A program made the translations under genes and the position numbers. A stretch of 64,000 nt of DNA from Polyodon spathula (Eukaryota > Chordata > Actinopteri > Acipenseriformes > Polyodontidae). This document shows positions 33,697 through 44,402 of the stretch, piece by piece. How positions within the stretch are numbered: position 1 is the stretch's first letter; the number at the start of each line of letters is the position of its first letter. Under the pieces are notes generated by a model. The model had not been told where the DNA came from. It ran no database searches and saw nothing but the letters and a program-made list of their open reading frames with translations. The DNA is taken from positions 16,423,193-16,487,192 of the forward strand of contig NC_054534.1 in assembly GCF_017654505.1 (NCBI RefSeq). The letters are read 5' to 3'.

Positions 33697-34134
33697 TATA
33701 TCTAAGGCTACGGTTCAGTTTTTAGTGATTACCTTTTTTGGTGGTTATTTCTATTTTTGACTTTTGTAAATCTTTTTTTTTTTTCCTGTCACAATATGTA
33801 TAGTAACTTTATTGTCTTCCACAATGGTCACAGGCATATTCGGGGGTTTCTTTTTGTATTTAGGCATTTTTTTACATTTCGTCACAATTTGCAATTCTGT
33901 TTTAAATTCCACAATGGTATAAACACTCCATATCAAACTAATATAGCTTTACATCTCAAGAGTAAGAACAAGGCTTCGTATTAACTTGTAATCTTGTTTT
34001 AAATCGTGCAAGCGTGTACAATCCTCCAATACAAATGTAGGAATTTGTTGCCACTAATTATCTGGGGTGGGTTTAAAGTATTCGGAACGAATTAATGCGA
34101 TGAGTCAGGAAGGGGTGACATTGCCCAAGTGCAC

Positions 34135-34255
34135 TGGGAAAGTATATATTGTGAAGATCCTCTGTTCCTGCAGTCAGGGGTTTCTTACAGGCAGAGGTGG
34201 GACTTGAACCCGGGGCCTCTTGCTCTGAAACATAGCGCCAATACCACTATTCAAA
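34135..34255 (-). repeat. tRNA-derived SINE fragment
   Basis: The minus strand shows TAGTGGTATTGGCGC (A-box-like) and, about 35 bp further, GGGTTCAAGTCCC (B box). The spacing is tRNA-like. No intact tRNA gene fold was seen. Confidence 0.5.
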
Positions 34256-35637
34256 AGAGTCTTGCAAGAGCTGGTATCGGGCTTATGTCTTCATATTTGA
34301 ATGCATCACCTACCAACCCTGACACCTTCCCCTGTACACGTTATACTCTCCTGTGCCAGCCTCTAGTCTGTCCTCAGAGTTGCTCATCAGGCTACAAGGC
34401 TAGTTTTTTACTGTATTTATTAACAACGAACATAACTGTAGCTGGCTTCCCCTCTTACACTGTAGGCAGGTACTGTCTCTCACTCAAGCCTGTCACACAC
34501 ACACACTTTTAATGACTCACCTCCACCACTTGCACACGTGCACACCCGTCACATGCAGTCTTCTGCAGCCATGCAATCAACCCCATTCACGCACGGCTGC
34601 GCACACACACTTGCATGCATAAACATTAACCCTTTAACTATCACTTATGAGAGTAGGCGTCTGAGAAACAGAAATACATTTTTTGCCAAGTAAAATAATT
34701 AAACCTTGGCATAATTTTCTCAACCATCTGGCTGAGCAACAGACAAAGGTTTAAAAGCACTCAGCAAGAACAGTGCATGTTTTTTATTGTTGTTCTGCTG
34801 CTGATCAAGCATGACAGGATCTGTAAGAAGTTGTATTTAAAATTGTCCTTACTGGGAATGCTCTTCATTTAAACTGTAATTATATCTGCAGGAATATATA
34901 TACTGAAGTATGTTCCTACCCAAACAAATTGCTTAAAAATGGCATTTGTGCTGACTTAAAAAAAAAAAAATCAATTAACAGCCAGACTGACTTAATGAGC
35001 CTTTCTTTTACTCCAGCAACTGTAAAGTTTCCTTTTATACAAAACTGCAATCACTTATCTAAATTAATAGATTACCGCAGGCTTGTTTCTTAACAGTAAA
35101 ACAAACGTGGTCATGAAAACCCTTACATGCTACTCTCTCTCACTGTTTAAATCTGAATCGATTAGTATTTTTCACAATGATATCAGTTATTTTAATTATA
35201 GAACTGTAAAGTCTACAGAAAAAAACAAAACCTAATTAAATACAATCTTGTGTGTATCCACTTTTTGTTCTGCAGATGGGTACTATCGATTCAATCTGGT
35301 CTCATCCAGCTAAGACACTGTTATGTTCCCTTCTGTTTTCCATTCCCATAGCCATAGAAAACGAGTTCTAATTTAAAATAACTGCTGTTTAAGAAAAAAC
35401 AAAACAAAAAAATATGTTAATACACAATAGCACCACAGTGCTACACTGAGGACATAAAACAAATTGGCAGCTTTACATTTTTATGGGGAAAAGCAATGGG
35501 GCCAAACTATATATTAGCGGAGGGGGGGGAGGGGGGGGGGGGGTGGGCGGGCATTTTCACAAGTGTGGGTACTCCCCCCCTGGTTCCCCTGGTGGTGGCG
35601 ACCCTATGTGTGTGTGTGTATATATATATATATACAC
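34256..35637. other. intergenic sequence, no gene seen
   Basis: AT-rich DNA with short CA repeats near 34496 and a G-rich run at 35521-35543. No coding or RNA gene recognised. Confidence 0.5.
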
Positions 35638-36213
35638 AGCTCTGGAAAAAATTAAGAGACCACTACAAAATTATCAGTTTCTCTGGTTTTACTATTTATA
35701 GGTATGTGTTTGGGTAAAATGAACATTTTTGTTTTATTCTATAAACTACTGACAACATTTCTCCCAAATTCCAAATAAAAATATTGTCATTTAGAGCATT
35801 TATTTGCAGAAAATGACAACTGGTCAAAATAACAAAAAAGATGCAGTGTTGTCAGACCTCGAATAATGCAAAGAAAATAAGTTCAGATTCATTTTTAAAC
35901 AACACAATACTAATGTTTTAACTTAGGAAGAGTTCAGAAATCAATAGCTTCCAGCTTTCATGCGTCTTGGCATGCTCTCCACTAGTCTTTCACATTGATG
36001 TTATGCCACTCCTGGCACAAAAATTCAAGTAGCTCGGCTTTGTTTGACGGCTTGTGACCATCCACCTTCCTTTTGATCACATTCCAGAGGTTTTCAATGG
36101 GGTTCAGGTCTGGAGATTGGGCTGGCCATGACAGGGTCTTGGGTCTTGATCTTATAAATAGTAAAACCAGAGAAACTGATAATTTTGCAGTGGTCTCTTA
36201 ATTTTTTCCAGAG

Positions 36214-36215
<2 letters not shown>
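35638..36215. mobile_element. internally deleted Tc1-like element
   Basis: The terminal inverted repeats are about 63 bp and nearly perfect (5' end AGCTCTGGAAAAAATTAAGA). The ends sit in TA-rich DNA, consistent with TA target duplication. Between them only the 3' part of a Tc1 transposase remains, on the minus strand (about 36139-35950: [15 protein letters not shown], then FLCQEWHNI). The element is 578 bp and non-autonomous. Confidence 0.88.

Positions 36216-36279
<64 letters not shown>
36216..36279. repeat. (TA)n microsatellite at Tc1 end
   Basis: A TA run of about 31 units directly abuts the 3' end of the deleted Tc1 element. Confidence 0.95.
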
Positions 36280-36284
<5 letters not shown>

Positions 36285-37995
36285 GGTTTTTCACAGGGAA
36301 AGAGTTCAAGTCAGTGTGAATTGAGTAACCATTTCCAGTGTTTTTATGGTGATAATTGGATACACACCAATCTATTTTTTTTTTTTTTTTTTTTTGTATT
36401 GTGGGGTTTTTATCGGTTAAAATCGAAAATCAGAAGTCCTAGCTATATCTTACAAAGTGGAACCCAACTTCATACGCATGTATGCTTCTCTGGTTCTTGA
36501 TTTCAAGATTATTTTTTACTATATGGGTGACTGTTTAGAATGAAGGATATATTAGGATGGTTGGTTGAAATGTCACCTTACTTGACTAGTCATTGATATG
36601 CCAGTCAGGCACCTTTTATCACAGGGGCCCTATAATACTGTCATAGGTACGTTGGGACCTTTATACACCACATTTTATTTAAATATTTAAATGTGTCCAT
36701 GTTTTAGGAGGTCAGGTGATTTAATGATCAAAGAAAGGATAAGAACTACTTACACTATCAATTTTTTCTTCCCTGATGAATCGTCTCCTTATGGAGAAAA
36801 TGTATTGCTTACCTACTGTATATCTCGATCACTTCTCAAAGTTCATATTTCAGCACATAGATATAAGATCAAACATTTCAGGAACATTTATTTTTAAATA
36901 TTCGCTGTAGGCAAATGTATTTTACAGTCAGTTCATGTTTTGCAGTAACCTTTTCAGCTGCATGGGTACTTGGGCAGTCAGTAAGTGATTCTCTGTTTTG
37001 TTGCTCCGTTCCCCTATCATTGTTTCTAACAGTAGTGCTGTTGACTTCCTTATCCCAGGAATCTAGTGTCTCTGTGACATCTGACCCTATAGTCAAAGAA
37101 CCCAGCTTTAACATGATACTAATAAAGACAGCATCACATTTACTTACAGGAATAAGAAAAACAACGATAATGATGAACATTCCTTCACAAAAAATGCCAC
37201 TCCAAAAGAGACGCAATTCCGAGCTAACGCTTTTATTAAGATAATGGCAACATTTTGTTTTACCTCAATGTATGATTTATTGTAATTAGGAATAATGCAA
37301 GTACAGGAACTTATCTAAGGAGTACCAGAGACAAACAAAATGCTAATTTTCTCTAAAAAAAATGTTAAAAATATAAAAGTATTTGTAAGTTCTGACATCA
37401 AAAACCCCAGCTAAACCATGAAACGAAGAAAGAAGTCAAGTCGCTGTAAAACAGAACTTTCACATGTGTCTGCCCAAGCAGAGTTCTCTCTTGAATTTTT
37501 TGGGTTAAATAATTATATTACGTGTTAACCATACCACACATTGTTCTGTAAACAACTTGCAATTTGAAAATCTATCATTTATTTTAGTTTGTGCATGTTC
37601 TAGCAAATCATTCCGAAACAAGATATTTTTGTTATCATTTCCATTGTAAATTAATTGGTGTTTTAAAGACTAAAAAACAAATGTAAGTAAATGAGTGCCA
37701 TTTCTAACTCATACGTGGTCAATATCTATTCTGTAGAATGTTCAAAACATGAAAGAGGCAGTAGTGCTGGATTAGGAGAATCATCTGTGTACATGTGCAC
37801 TGTTCTACTAATAAATCCCCTTTTCAGTAAATGCAGGTAGTGCTAAAATCCTTGGTTTGAATGTCATATTACAAACAAAATACAAACAATAAAATTATCT
37901 CCTTATCAGATTATACGCACCTGTACTGTATCTTAATATTGTAGACACTCTTAAAAGTCAAATAATCCTTTTAGTTTATAATAACCAGTGATGAC

Positions 37996-38051
<56 letters not shown>

Positions 38052-38296
38052 CTAGTTCACAGTTAAAAGTTAAAAGAAAGTCCTGTTGTACAAATTAAGG
38101 TACACTTTACATCAATTAGGAAGATTTTCTACAAAGGAACAAACACAGTATACTCTCCTCCAGTGTGTGCCTGTCCATTAGTTGGTTGACCCGATGGCCT
38201 TTGTCAGTTCAGTGTTACATCCAATCATTTCTCCCAACACTCCAGACATGTTCCTTCACAGAAAAAAAAATATTCCACATGAAAATGAAAGTTAGG
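36280..38296. other. intergenic sequence before claudin pair
   Basis: No gene recognised. A (TA)n run lies at 38003-38048. The stretch nearest 38296 should include the 3' UTR of the minus-strand claudin. Confidence 0.5.
38003..38048. repeat. (TA)n microsatellite
   Basis: An uninterrupted TA run of about 23 units. Confidence 0.95.
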
Positions 38297-39082
38297 TTAA
38301 AAATCTGCATCACACGGTTCGTTTGTGGTGAAGTCGGTGATGTTAACTGCTTTTTTGGGTGCAGGCTTTCCCGGAGGAACAGTAAAATCGACGACCTCAA
38401 AAGGTCTACTCAAAGATGTAGGTTGCTGGGGCCTGGTAAACTCATGCCCATCAACTGTCTTTATAATGGACCTGGATGAACTTGGGTTATTGTGGTAGTA
38501 TTTGTTGGAGTGGCTGTTGGTCAGTTGCTCCTTTTTTTTAAAGCACAACTGGAACAAACAGATAATCAAGGCCCCGCCACCGATGAACATGAAACAGCTG
38601 CCGATATATCCCAGGACGATGCAGTACCCCACACGAATATTCGAGCCCGACGCTTTGATTGTGTTCAGGAGGCTGGTGTACCAAGCAATTGGAATAATAC
38701 ACAAGATACCTGAAATGAAGATCAAGATACCTCCCAATCCAGTCATCAACAGATTTGGTGTGTCTTCCCAGCACCTGATCCCTAGGGACGTTACCACAAT
38801 CCCTGCCACGGTTACGATTAACGAGGCAATCATTAGACCCTTGGCTGAGGTAACGACTTGTTGGTTAAAGTAGTCGTTATCTGTTTGGCCACATTTGAGA
38901 GTAGAGGAAGTATCAAACGCTTGACAGATATCCCAGATTCCCTGTTGGAGCACTGCATCTTGTGCTGCATTCGGAATGTTCCTCACTTCCCTCCAGTCCG
39001 GGGCCACAGTAGAGACGAGATCTAATACCAACCCGCAAGGGGCCAGAACGATCCCGATAATCATGACCGCTGGGGTACGCAT
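38297..39082 (-). CDS. cldn23: claudin-23-like tight-junction protein, copy A
   Basis: Single-exon claudin of 261 residues, a four-pass tight-junction membrane protein. Seen: the N terminus MRTPAVMIIGIVLAPCG and TM1; extracellular loop 1 with the claudin signature W...GIWDIC...C (Trp in DWREV; second Cys in TLKCGQ); TM2 ending at GIRCWED; TM3 around GGILIFISGILCIIPIAWY; TM4 around VLGYIGSCFMFIGGGALI; and a long cytoplasmic tail ending CDADF. The MRTP start, the position of the LGxRCW block and the acidic C terminus resemble claudin-23, which also lacks the usual YV PDZ-binding end. I chose the Met at 39082. The frame is open back to an ATG at 39145, which would add 21 non-membrane residues. 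It lies in tandem with a diverged copy 1.8 kb away on the same strand. Confidence 0.88.
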   Translation of the reverse strand: MRTPAVMIIGIVLAPCGLVLDLVSTVAPDWREVRNIPNAAQDAVLQQGIWDICQAFDTSSTLKCGQTDNDYFNQQVVTSAKGLMIASLIVTVAGIVVTSLGIRCWEDTPNLLMTGLGGILIFISGILCIIPIAWYTSLLNTIKASGSNIRVGYCIVLGYIGSCFMFIGGGALIICLFQLCFKKKEQLTNSHSNKYYHNNPSSSRSIIKTVDGHEFTRPQQPTSLSRPFEVVDFTVPPGKPAPKKAVNITDFTTNEPCDADF

Positions 39083-39145
39083 GGTGATGTGTGCTCTTCC
39101 AGTAGACTCGGCATAAGTCTGATTAGTTTGTAAGTTTAACTGCAC

Positions 39146-40778
39146 TCTCTGTACTGCTGTGTTCTGATGAAACTGGCAGTGGGTGGGACCTAGGCTGCAC
39201 TAGTTTTGTGAGATCTTTATCGGTGGGTTGGTGTTCTGGAGCTGCAGTAACAACAGGTGTCACATTACACTGCCAGCAACAGTGGCCCTGCCTTTTATTA
39301 TGAGATGTGGGAGAATTTTTACCTGATACTTATATACCAGACTATTAAACTCCCTGTAATCTAGGTAGGGATTGCCAGGTGTAGCTTTTATGTTTTAAGT
39401 CTCCATGTTACTGACATTGGCCCAGTATGCATTGAATTGCTAATAGAAACATGGTTAGTAGAACAGACCAACAAACTATTTACTATAAACTGTGTGTTTT
39501 TTTTTTTTCTTTACTTTTTGTTTTTTCTTTTCCTATTAGGAAGCTTAATATACAACTATGTATTTAATTGGGAAATTAACTATAACGAAGTTAGACCATA
39601 AATGCAGCTTAGCAGAACTAAAAAAATAACTACAGTCCCTTACTTTTCTGTATTGAAAGCACTTTTTGTGGTATTTTGAGAGTAGTTGTTTTACAGATAA
39701 CAAGTGCAGGTACAATCCTATATACGATAATCGCCAACTACTTGGTCAAATCAGAAACCATGGAAACCAATTCAAACCAGAGGGTCACCAGAACTTTAAA
39801 AACACCCCAACAAAATGAATGACTGCACAGTAGAAAATGTTTGTATTCATGAAAATACGAAACAACAATGTTAAAACCATTGCCTCTAGCGGAAATGCTA
39901 GTTAATAAAAATGATACCGGTAATTCAACAAAAAGGCCAGATGTTTACTGAACTTTCAAACCATTAGAAACCAGTTCATTGGTTTGATGGGAACTCTTGT
40001 ACATTCCCACTAGTTAAGTTTGTAAATGTTCTTTTTTTTCCCCACCCAAAATATTTTAAAATATGAAACATTCTGGCATGCAGCAGGGCTGCATTGTTAA
40101 CTGCTCAAACACACTTTCACATATCACTTCTATCAAGAGGAAAGAATGTAAGCAGATTAACACCCAAAACTGGCTATCAGCAATCTCTTGGTTTGATCTT
40201 GGGCTAAACAGTGCTGCACTGAGTAAGTTCTAGTACCATAGTTCCAAATAGGGCAAAGCACAGTTGTAAAACCTGTCAAACAGGTCCAAAAGGTTAAGAC
40301 TGCCTTCTCTCTTATACCATCACCACCTGTTGCTTCACAGGACGACAGACGAGCTACCACTTCTTACATAGAAATGAATGCTACTAAATAAAAAATAAAG
40401 CTTATACGTGTTTATTACATATTGCGCACATTCACTGACATATAATCATAATCACACCCTCCAAACCAGCCAGTCGCCCTCTCGTTATTTGTCTTATTAT
40501 TAGGTGTGGTTGGTTTTGTTCACAGCACCATGACAATGTTCACTAATTTTATAAAAAATAAACAAAGAAACAAAAAACAATATAAGCCTTTATTAATTAC
40601 TATTTGTTGACTTTTCCAAAGACTTTGACATGTAGCTTTTTTTTTTTTTTTTTTTTTTGGTTCATGTACTTGTTGAAATCGTGTTATCTTTACACGAAAC
40701 TATCTTGTTCAGACAACGTAATACAGCTTGGGTCCACTCTCTGTTATAAACAATTTCGATTAACACAAATATCTTCTG

Positions 40779-40815
<37 letters not shown>

Positions 40816-40893
40816 TTCACAAAGAAATATTAATCATTTTCAAAAACAGAAAACAAAAATCCCTTTTCAATCGCACGGTAACTTTTTTGTAGT
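39146..40893. other. spacer between the two claudin copies
   Basis: No gene recognised. It should hold the promoter and 5' UTR of copy A (39083 onward) and the 3' UTR of copy B. A minus-strand AATAAA (TTTATT on the plus strand) lies near 40588, about 300 bp past the stop of copy B. Poly-T runs occur at 40639-40658 and 40780-40812. Confidence 0.5.
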
Positions 40894-41703
40894 TTAGACA
40901 TCTGCATAAAATGGTTGATTTGTGCTGAAGTCGGTAGCAATTGTTTGTTGGGATGCAACCTGTGTGGGTCGCCCAGTAAAATCGCAAAGTTCGGTCGATC
41001 TTCTGGGCACTCTAGATGATGGGAAGTGGGCAGGCTGCTGGTATTTATCAACGGTATTTATGAAGGACCTGGATGAAGTTGGGTCATTGTAGTATCTGTT
41101 TAAGTACCTGTTGGGTGGCTTCTCTTTTTTATGGAGCCCCAGCTGGAACAAACAGACAGTCAAGGCCCCGCCACCAATGACCATGAAACAGCTGCCGATA
41201 TATCCTAGGACGATGCAGTACCCCACACGAATATCCGAGCCCGACGTTTTGATTGTGTTCAGGAGGCTGGCGTACCAAGCAGTTAGAATAATACACAAGA
41301 TACCTCCCAATCCAGCCAACAACAGATTCGGCGTTTCTTCCCAGCACCTGATCCCTAGGGACGCTACCACAATCCCCACCATGGTTACGATTAACAAGGC
41401 AATCATCAGGCCTTTGGCTGAAGTAATGACTTGTTGTTTAAAGTAGTCTTCATCTGATTGGCCATATCTGAGTGTACGGGAAGCATCAAACGCTTGACAG
41501 ATATCCCATATTCCCTGTTGGAGCACCTCATCTTGTGCTGCACTCGGAATGTTCCTCACCTCCCTCCAGTCTGGGGCCACCATAGAAACGAGATCTAATA
41601 CCAACCCGCAAGAGGCCGGAATGATCTCGATAATCACGACCGCTGGAGTACGCAAGGTGGTATGCAATCGCACTGTGCTTCTCAATTTTAAATGAATTGC
41701 CAC
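40894..41703 (-). CDS. claudin-23-like protein, copy B, probably decaying
   Basis: Single-exon open frame of 269 codons, clearly paralogous to the claudin at 38297-39082. Matching blocks include LVLDLVSMVAPDWREVRNI, GIWDICQAFDAS and IRVGYCIVLGYIGSC. Four differences argue against normal function. The conserved start Met is Leu (TTG in TTLRTPAVV), so translation would need the ATG at 41703, which adds 18 residues before TM1. The second signature cysteine of loop 1 is Tyr (TLRYGQ against TLKCGQ). A 21-bp deletion removes seven residues of TM3. The conserved GIVLAPCG of TM1 reads EIIPASCG. The C terminus (PFYADV) is also changed. The open frame suggests recent decay or relaxed selection; a changed function is possible but unsupported. 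Confidence 0.7.
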   Translation of the reverse strand: MAIHLKLRSTVRLHTTLRTPAVVIIEIIPASCGLVLDLVSMVAPDWREVRNIPSAAQDEVLQQGIWDICQAFDASRTLRYGQSDEDYFKQQVITSAKGLMIALLIVTMVGIVVASLGIRCWEETPNLLLAGLGGILCIILTAWYASLLNTIKTSGSDIRVGYCIVLGYIGSCFMVIGGGALTVCLFQLGLHKKEKPPNRYLNRYYNDPTSSRSFINTVDKYQQPAHFPSSRVPRRSTELCDFTGRPTQVASQQTIATDFSTNQPFYADV

Positions 41704-42344
41704 AAGTTTGACTATCTTTCTGAGCTATACATCTACGTCTTTTGGTCAGACCGGTAAAATAGCCGGACACAAACTTTAGAAGGTGGAGTCTGGCTCCACT
41801 AGATAAGATACTGGTTATCTTGTGGTATTCAGTTGTCACCTTAAACTAGCCGGTGCCACAATGTACTTGTGATATTTATAATGTAGATGATGTGAGATTA
41901 AGAGCTTCAGGGTGTTTTCTTTATGTTGTTTGGTATGTTTTTATTTTCCTTGATTCCTGTACAAAACTAGAATTTAAGAAGGGAATGTCATGCAAGCAGT
42001 ATGTAGCGTAATTATAGTACGTCTCATTGGAACGATACTGAGACAGATACTGTCGCTTTGTAATGCTGATTTTCTAGTTTATCGACTATACATATGTAAT
42101 GAATTGGCTTCTCAGTCCATTGACTTGAAAACCGGCAAACAAACCGCGCAGTTCAAAGGCAAGTCTCGCCTTTCAACTGAAGAGTGTAAGCTCTGTGGTC
42201 GAGAGGTAAGGACGTGCTATTATTAACCCATCAGTCGCTAGGTGGAGATTCATTACACTTTAAAATACGTTCATTTCCAATATACCAAAACGTGTCAGCT
42301 TGACCTAACCTCAAATGACATTTACTGTGGGGTCACTATCCTGA
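41704..42344. other. sequence upstream of claudin copy B
   Basis: Expected promoter and 5' region of the minus-strand copy B. No clear TATA box, repeat or gene was picked out. Confidence 0.4.
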
Positions 42345-42466
42345 TTACACTGTGTAACAATTTTTTTTTTGGTTCCTGGGTAGTAAGTGTTATTTCCTAA
42401 TTGCTTATGCCTCAAAAGTATAGAAAATGGCAATTATTCCCCACAAACTTTGCTTTTGTGACCAGG

Positions 42467-43205
42467 TGTGACAGAGAGCGAATGAATCCGAATCAAAAAT
42501 CTCCCTCTCGACCAGTGAGGGCACTGTACAACAGGAGCTGCGGGCTTCCTACTGAATGGTTGGGCAGTTCATCCTGGGGACAGTCGGGAGCCGGCCATTC
42601 AGGAAGAGGGCGGCGTTACGGTACCTGGAGTCATCGCCCTGGTACGGTGAGCGAAGTTTCAGTCATGAATTGGAGGAGACGTGATTGAACTAGCTATCGG
42701 AGGGGGCGGGGCTTAGGGTACTTTAGGGGGACGTGACGCCGTAATCGGCTCCTTTGTTGTGGTTAATGGGAGGAGACAAGGACGGAATCTTGAATGAAGT
42801 GTGGGTTCATTGAGGAGTATTGTGTTTGTTTTGCCAGACGGCTGATACGAAGCTGGAGCTGCAGCGAGAAGCCCGGACCTGAACGCACATGAGCACCAGC
42901 ACTCAGAGCACCGCACCTGCACCAGAGCACCCAGTTTGGAGACGTGTTTTTGTGTTTATTATTTCGGGACTGCAACACCTTTATTTTGTAGCTGGTAATA
43001 CCCATTGCTGGGTAGAACCAGCTTTATTATTTTGGGTCCAGTTTTCACTGGCAATACCCATTGCTGGGTAGAGCCAGCTTTATTATTTGAAACCCGGTTT
43101 AAAAAGGGCATTAAAAGAAACCTGACCGGTAGACTTTGTGTTTGTCCTTTGTTGGAGCACCTCAACTCACCTATACACCGGAGCACTACAAACCACTTTG
43201 CCACA
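42467..43205 (+). mobile_element. solo LTR nested in the CACTA-like element
   Basis: A 739-bp segment starts TGTGACAG, ends TTTGCCACA, and is flanked by the 5-bp duplication CCAGG (42462-42466 and 43206-43210). The related element at 62595 reads straight through this point with a single CCAGG, an empty site. A direct repeat of about 40 bp (CTGGTAATACCCATTGCTGG near 42991 and its near copy near 43048) lies near the 3' end. TG/CA ends with a 5-bp duplication point to a Gypsy- or Copia-type LTR; no internal region remains. Confidence 0.9.
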
Positions 43206-43396
43206 CCAGGACAGTGATATTTTGAAATGTACCTGTTTTCCAGAACATTCCAGATAGATTTAGTGCTGAGTAAACTTGAAGTAACTTCTAGAACTTTCCA
43301 GTAATATAAATAGTGGTATAAATACAGGGGCCTTAAGCCCACCAGTTCAGTTTAGTTCCAGCTGCCTAAGTGGATACATATCTGCATTTTTCTGAG

Positions 43397-44150
43397 ATGG
43401 CGTCAAGAGGCTGCAATGGTGGCATTCCTGATGGGTCTCCAAGGTGGTTTTACCAAGTTTCCCTGCTATCTTTGCCTTTGGGACAGCAGGGACACCAAGG
43501 TGCACTACCACAGGCGGGACTGGCCACAGCGGACCGAGTTCTCTGTGGGGAGGAACAACGTCAAGTGGGAGCCACTGGTGGACCCCCGGAAGGTGCTGAT
43601 GCCACCACTGCACATCAAATTGGGCCTTATGAAACAATTTTTCCGAGCTCTAGATAAGGAGTCGGCAGCCTTCAAGTACCTTCAAGACTTCTTCCCTAAG
43701 CTGTCTGAGGCAAAGGTCAAAGCCGGTGTCTTCGTCGGACCACAGATAAAGAAGATCCTGGAGGGCAATGAATTCCCCAAGAAGCTCACTAGTAAGGAGA
43801 AAGCGGCTTGGAACAGCTTTGTCGCAGTGGTTCGGGGCTTCCTGGGCAATCACAAGGCCGAAAACTATGTGGAGCTTGTTGAGACTCTGGTGAAGAACTA
43901 CGGCACAATGGGCTCTAGGATGTCCCTCAAAGTCCATATCCTTGATGCTTATCTTGATAAATTCAAGGAGAACATGGGAGTGTACTCGGAGGAGCAAGGC
44001 AAGCACTTCCACCAGGATATACTGGACTTTGAACGCCGCTACCAAGGATAGTATAATGAGAACATGATGGGAGACTACATTTGGGGGCTGATTCATGAAA
44101 GTGATTTACAGTATAATCGTAAATCTCAAAAAACTACTCACTTCTAAATC
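43397..44150 (+). pseudogene. transposon-derived ORF fragment (copy 1)
   Basis: The frame opened at 43416 runs 211 codons to TAG at 44049-44051, then continues in the same frame (YNENMMGDYIWGL) to TAA near 44146, so the TAG looks like a nonsense change. Visible: MVAFLMGLQGGFTKFPCYLC with a CxxC pair, LWDSRDTKVHYHRRDW, FLGNHKAENY and MSLKVHILDAYLDKFKENMG. This is the C-terminal part of a protein family that I recall as multicopy in arthropod and fish genomes. An ATG at 43397 (MASRGC) is in a different frame and meets the main frame at what looks like a deletion junction. Its role in transposition is inferred from its place between long inverted repeats. Confidence 0.7.
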
Positions 44151-44402
44151 TTTTGTAGTCATTTTTCTATTACTTTAGTATAAATACATGTTAATTTGGA
44201 TTCATATGTTGTTTTTTTCTGACTTTACGTGAACAAAAAGACTGTTTTCTCATTGGAAATAGGTAGATTTCAAAATATCACTGTCCTGGTCACAATAGCA
44301 AAGTTTGTGGGGAATAATAGCCATTTTCTATACTTTTGAGGTATAAGCAATTAGGAAGTAACACTTACTACCCAGGAACAAAAATTGTGTTACATAGTGT
44401 TA

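Larger units (their letters stand above)
42348..44399. mobile_element. CACTA-like DNA transposon, internally deleted, copy 1
   Basis: The outer ends read CACTGTGTAACA (42348) and, in reverse complement, CACTATGTAACA (44399), flanked by a TTA duplication at 42345-42347 and 44400-44402. The inverted repeats extend about 150 bp (3' arm about 44255-44399; 5' arm 42348-42466 continuing at 43211 after a nested LTR). CACTA/G ends with a 3-bp duplication are diagnostic of EnSpm/CACTA elements. A TTA duplication would also fit PIF/Harbinger, so the superfamily is inferred. Inside is a short coding remnant (43397-44150). Without the LTR the element is about 1.3 kb, far shorter than an autonomous CACTA element. 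Confidence 0.75.

Noticed and set aside
34135..34255. Functional tRNA gene
   Set aside because: A/B-box-like sequences are present on the minus strand, but no complete cloverleaf or anticodon arm could be traced. A SINE fragment is more likely.
38492..38873. Plus-strand open frames opposite claudin copy A, and similar ones at 41111-41446
   Set aside because: They are antisense shadows of the claudin coding sequence. The minus-strand frame has the claudin signatures.
43347..44096. Minus-strand open frames over the CACTA-like remnant, and the same at 62826-63116
   Set aside because: Shadows of the plus-strand transposon-derived frame; no family resemblance of their own.
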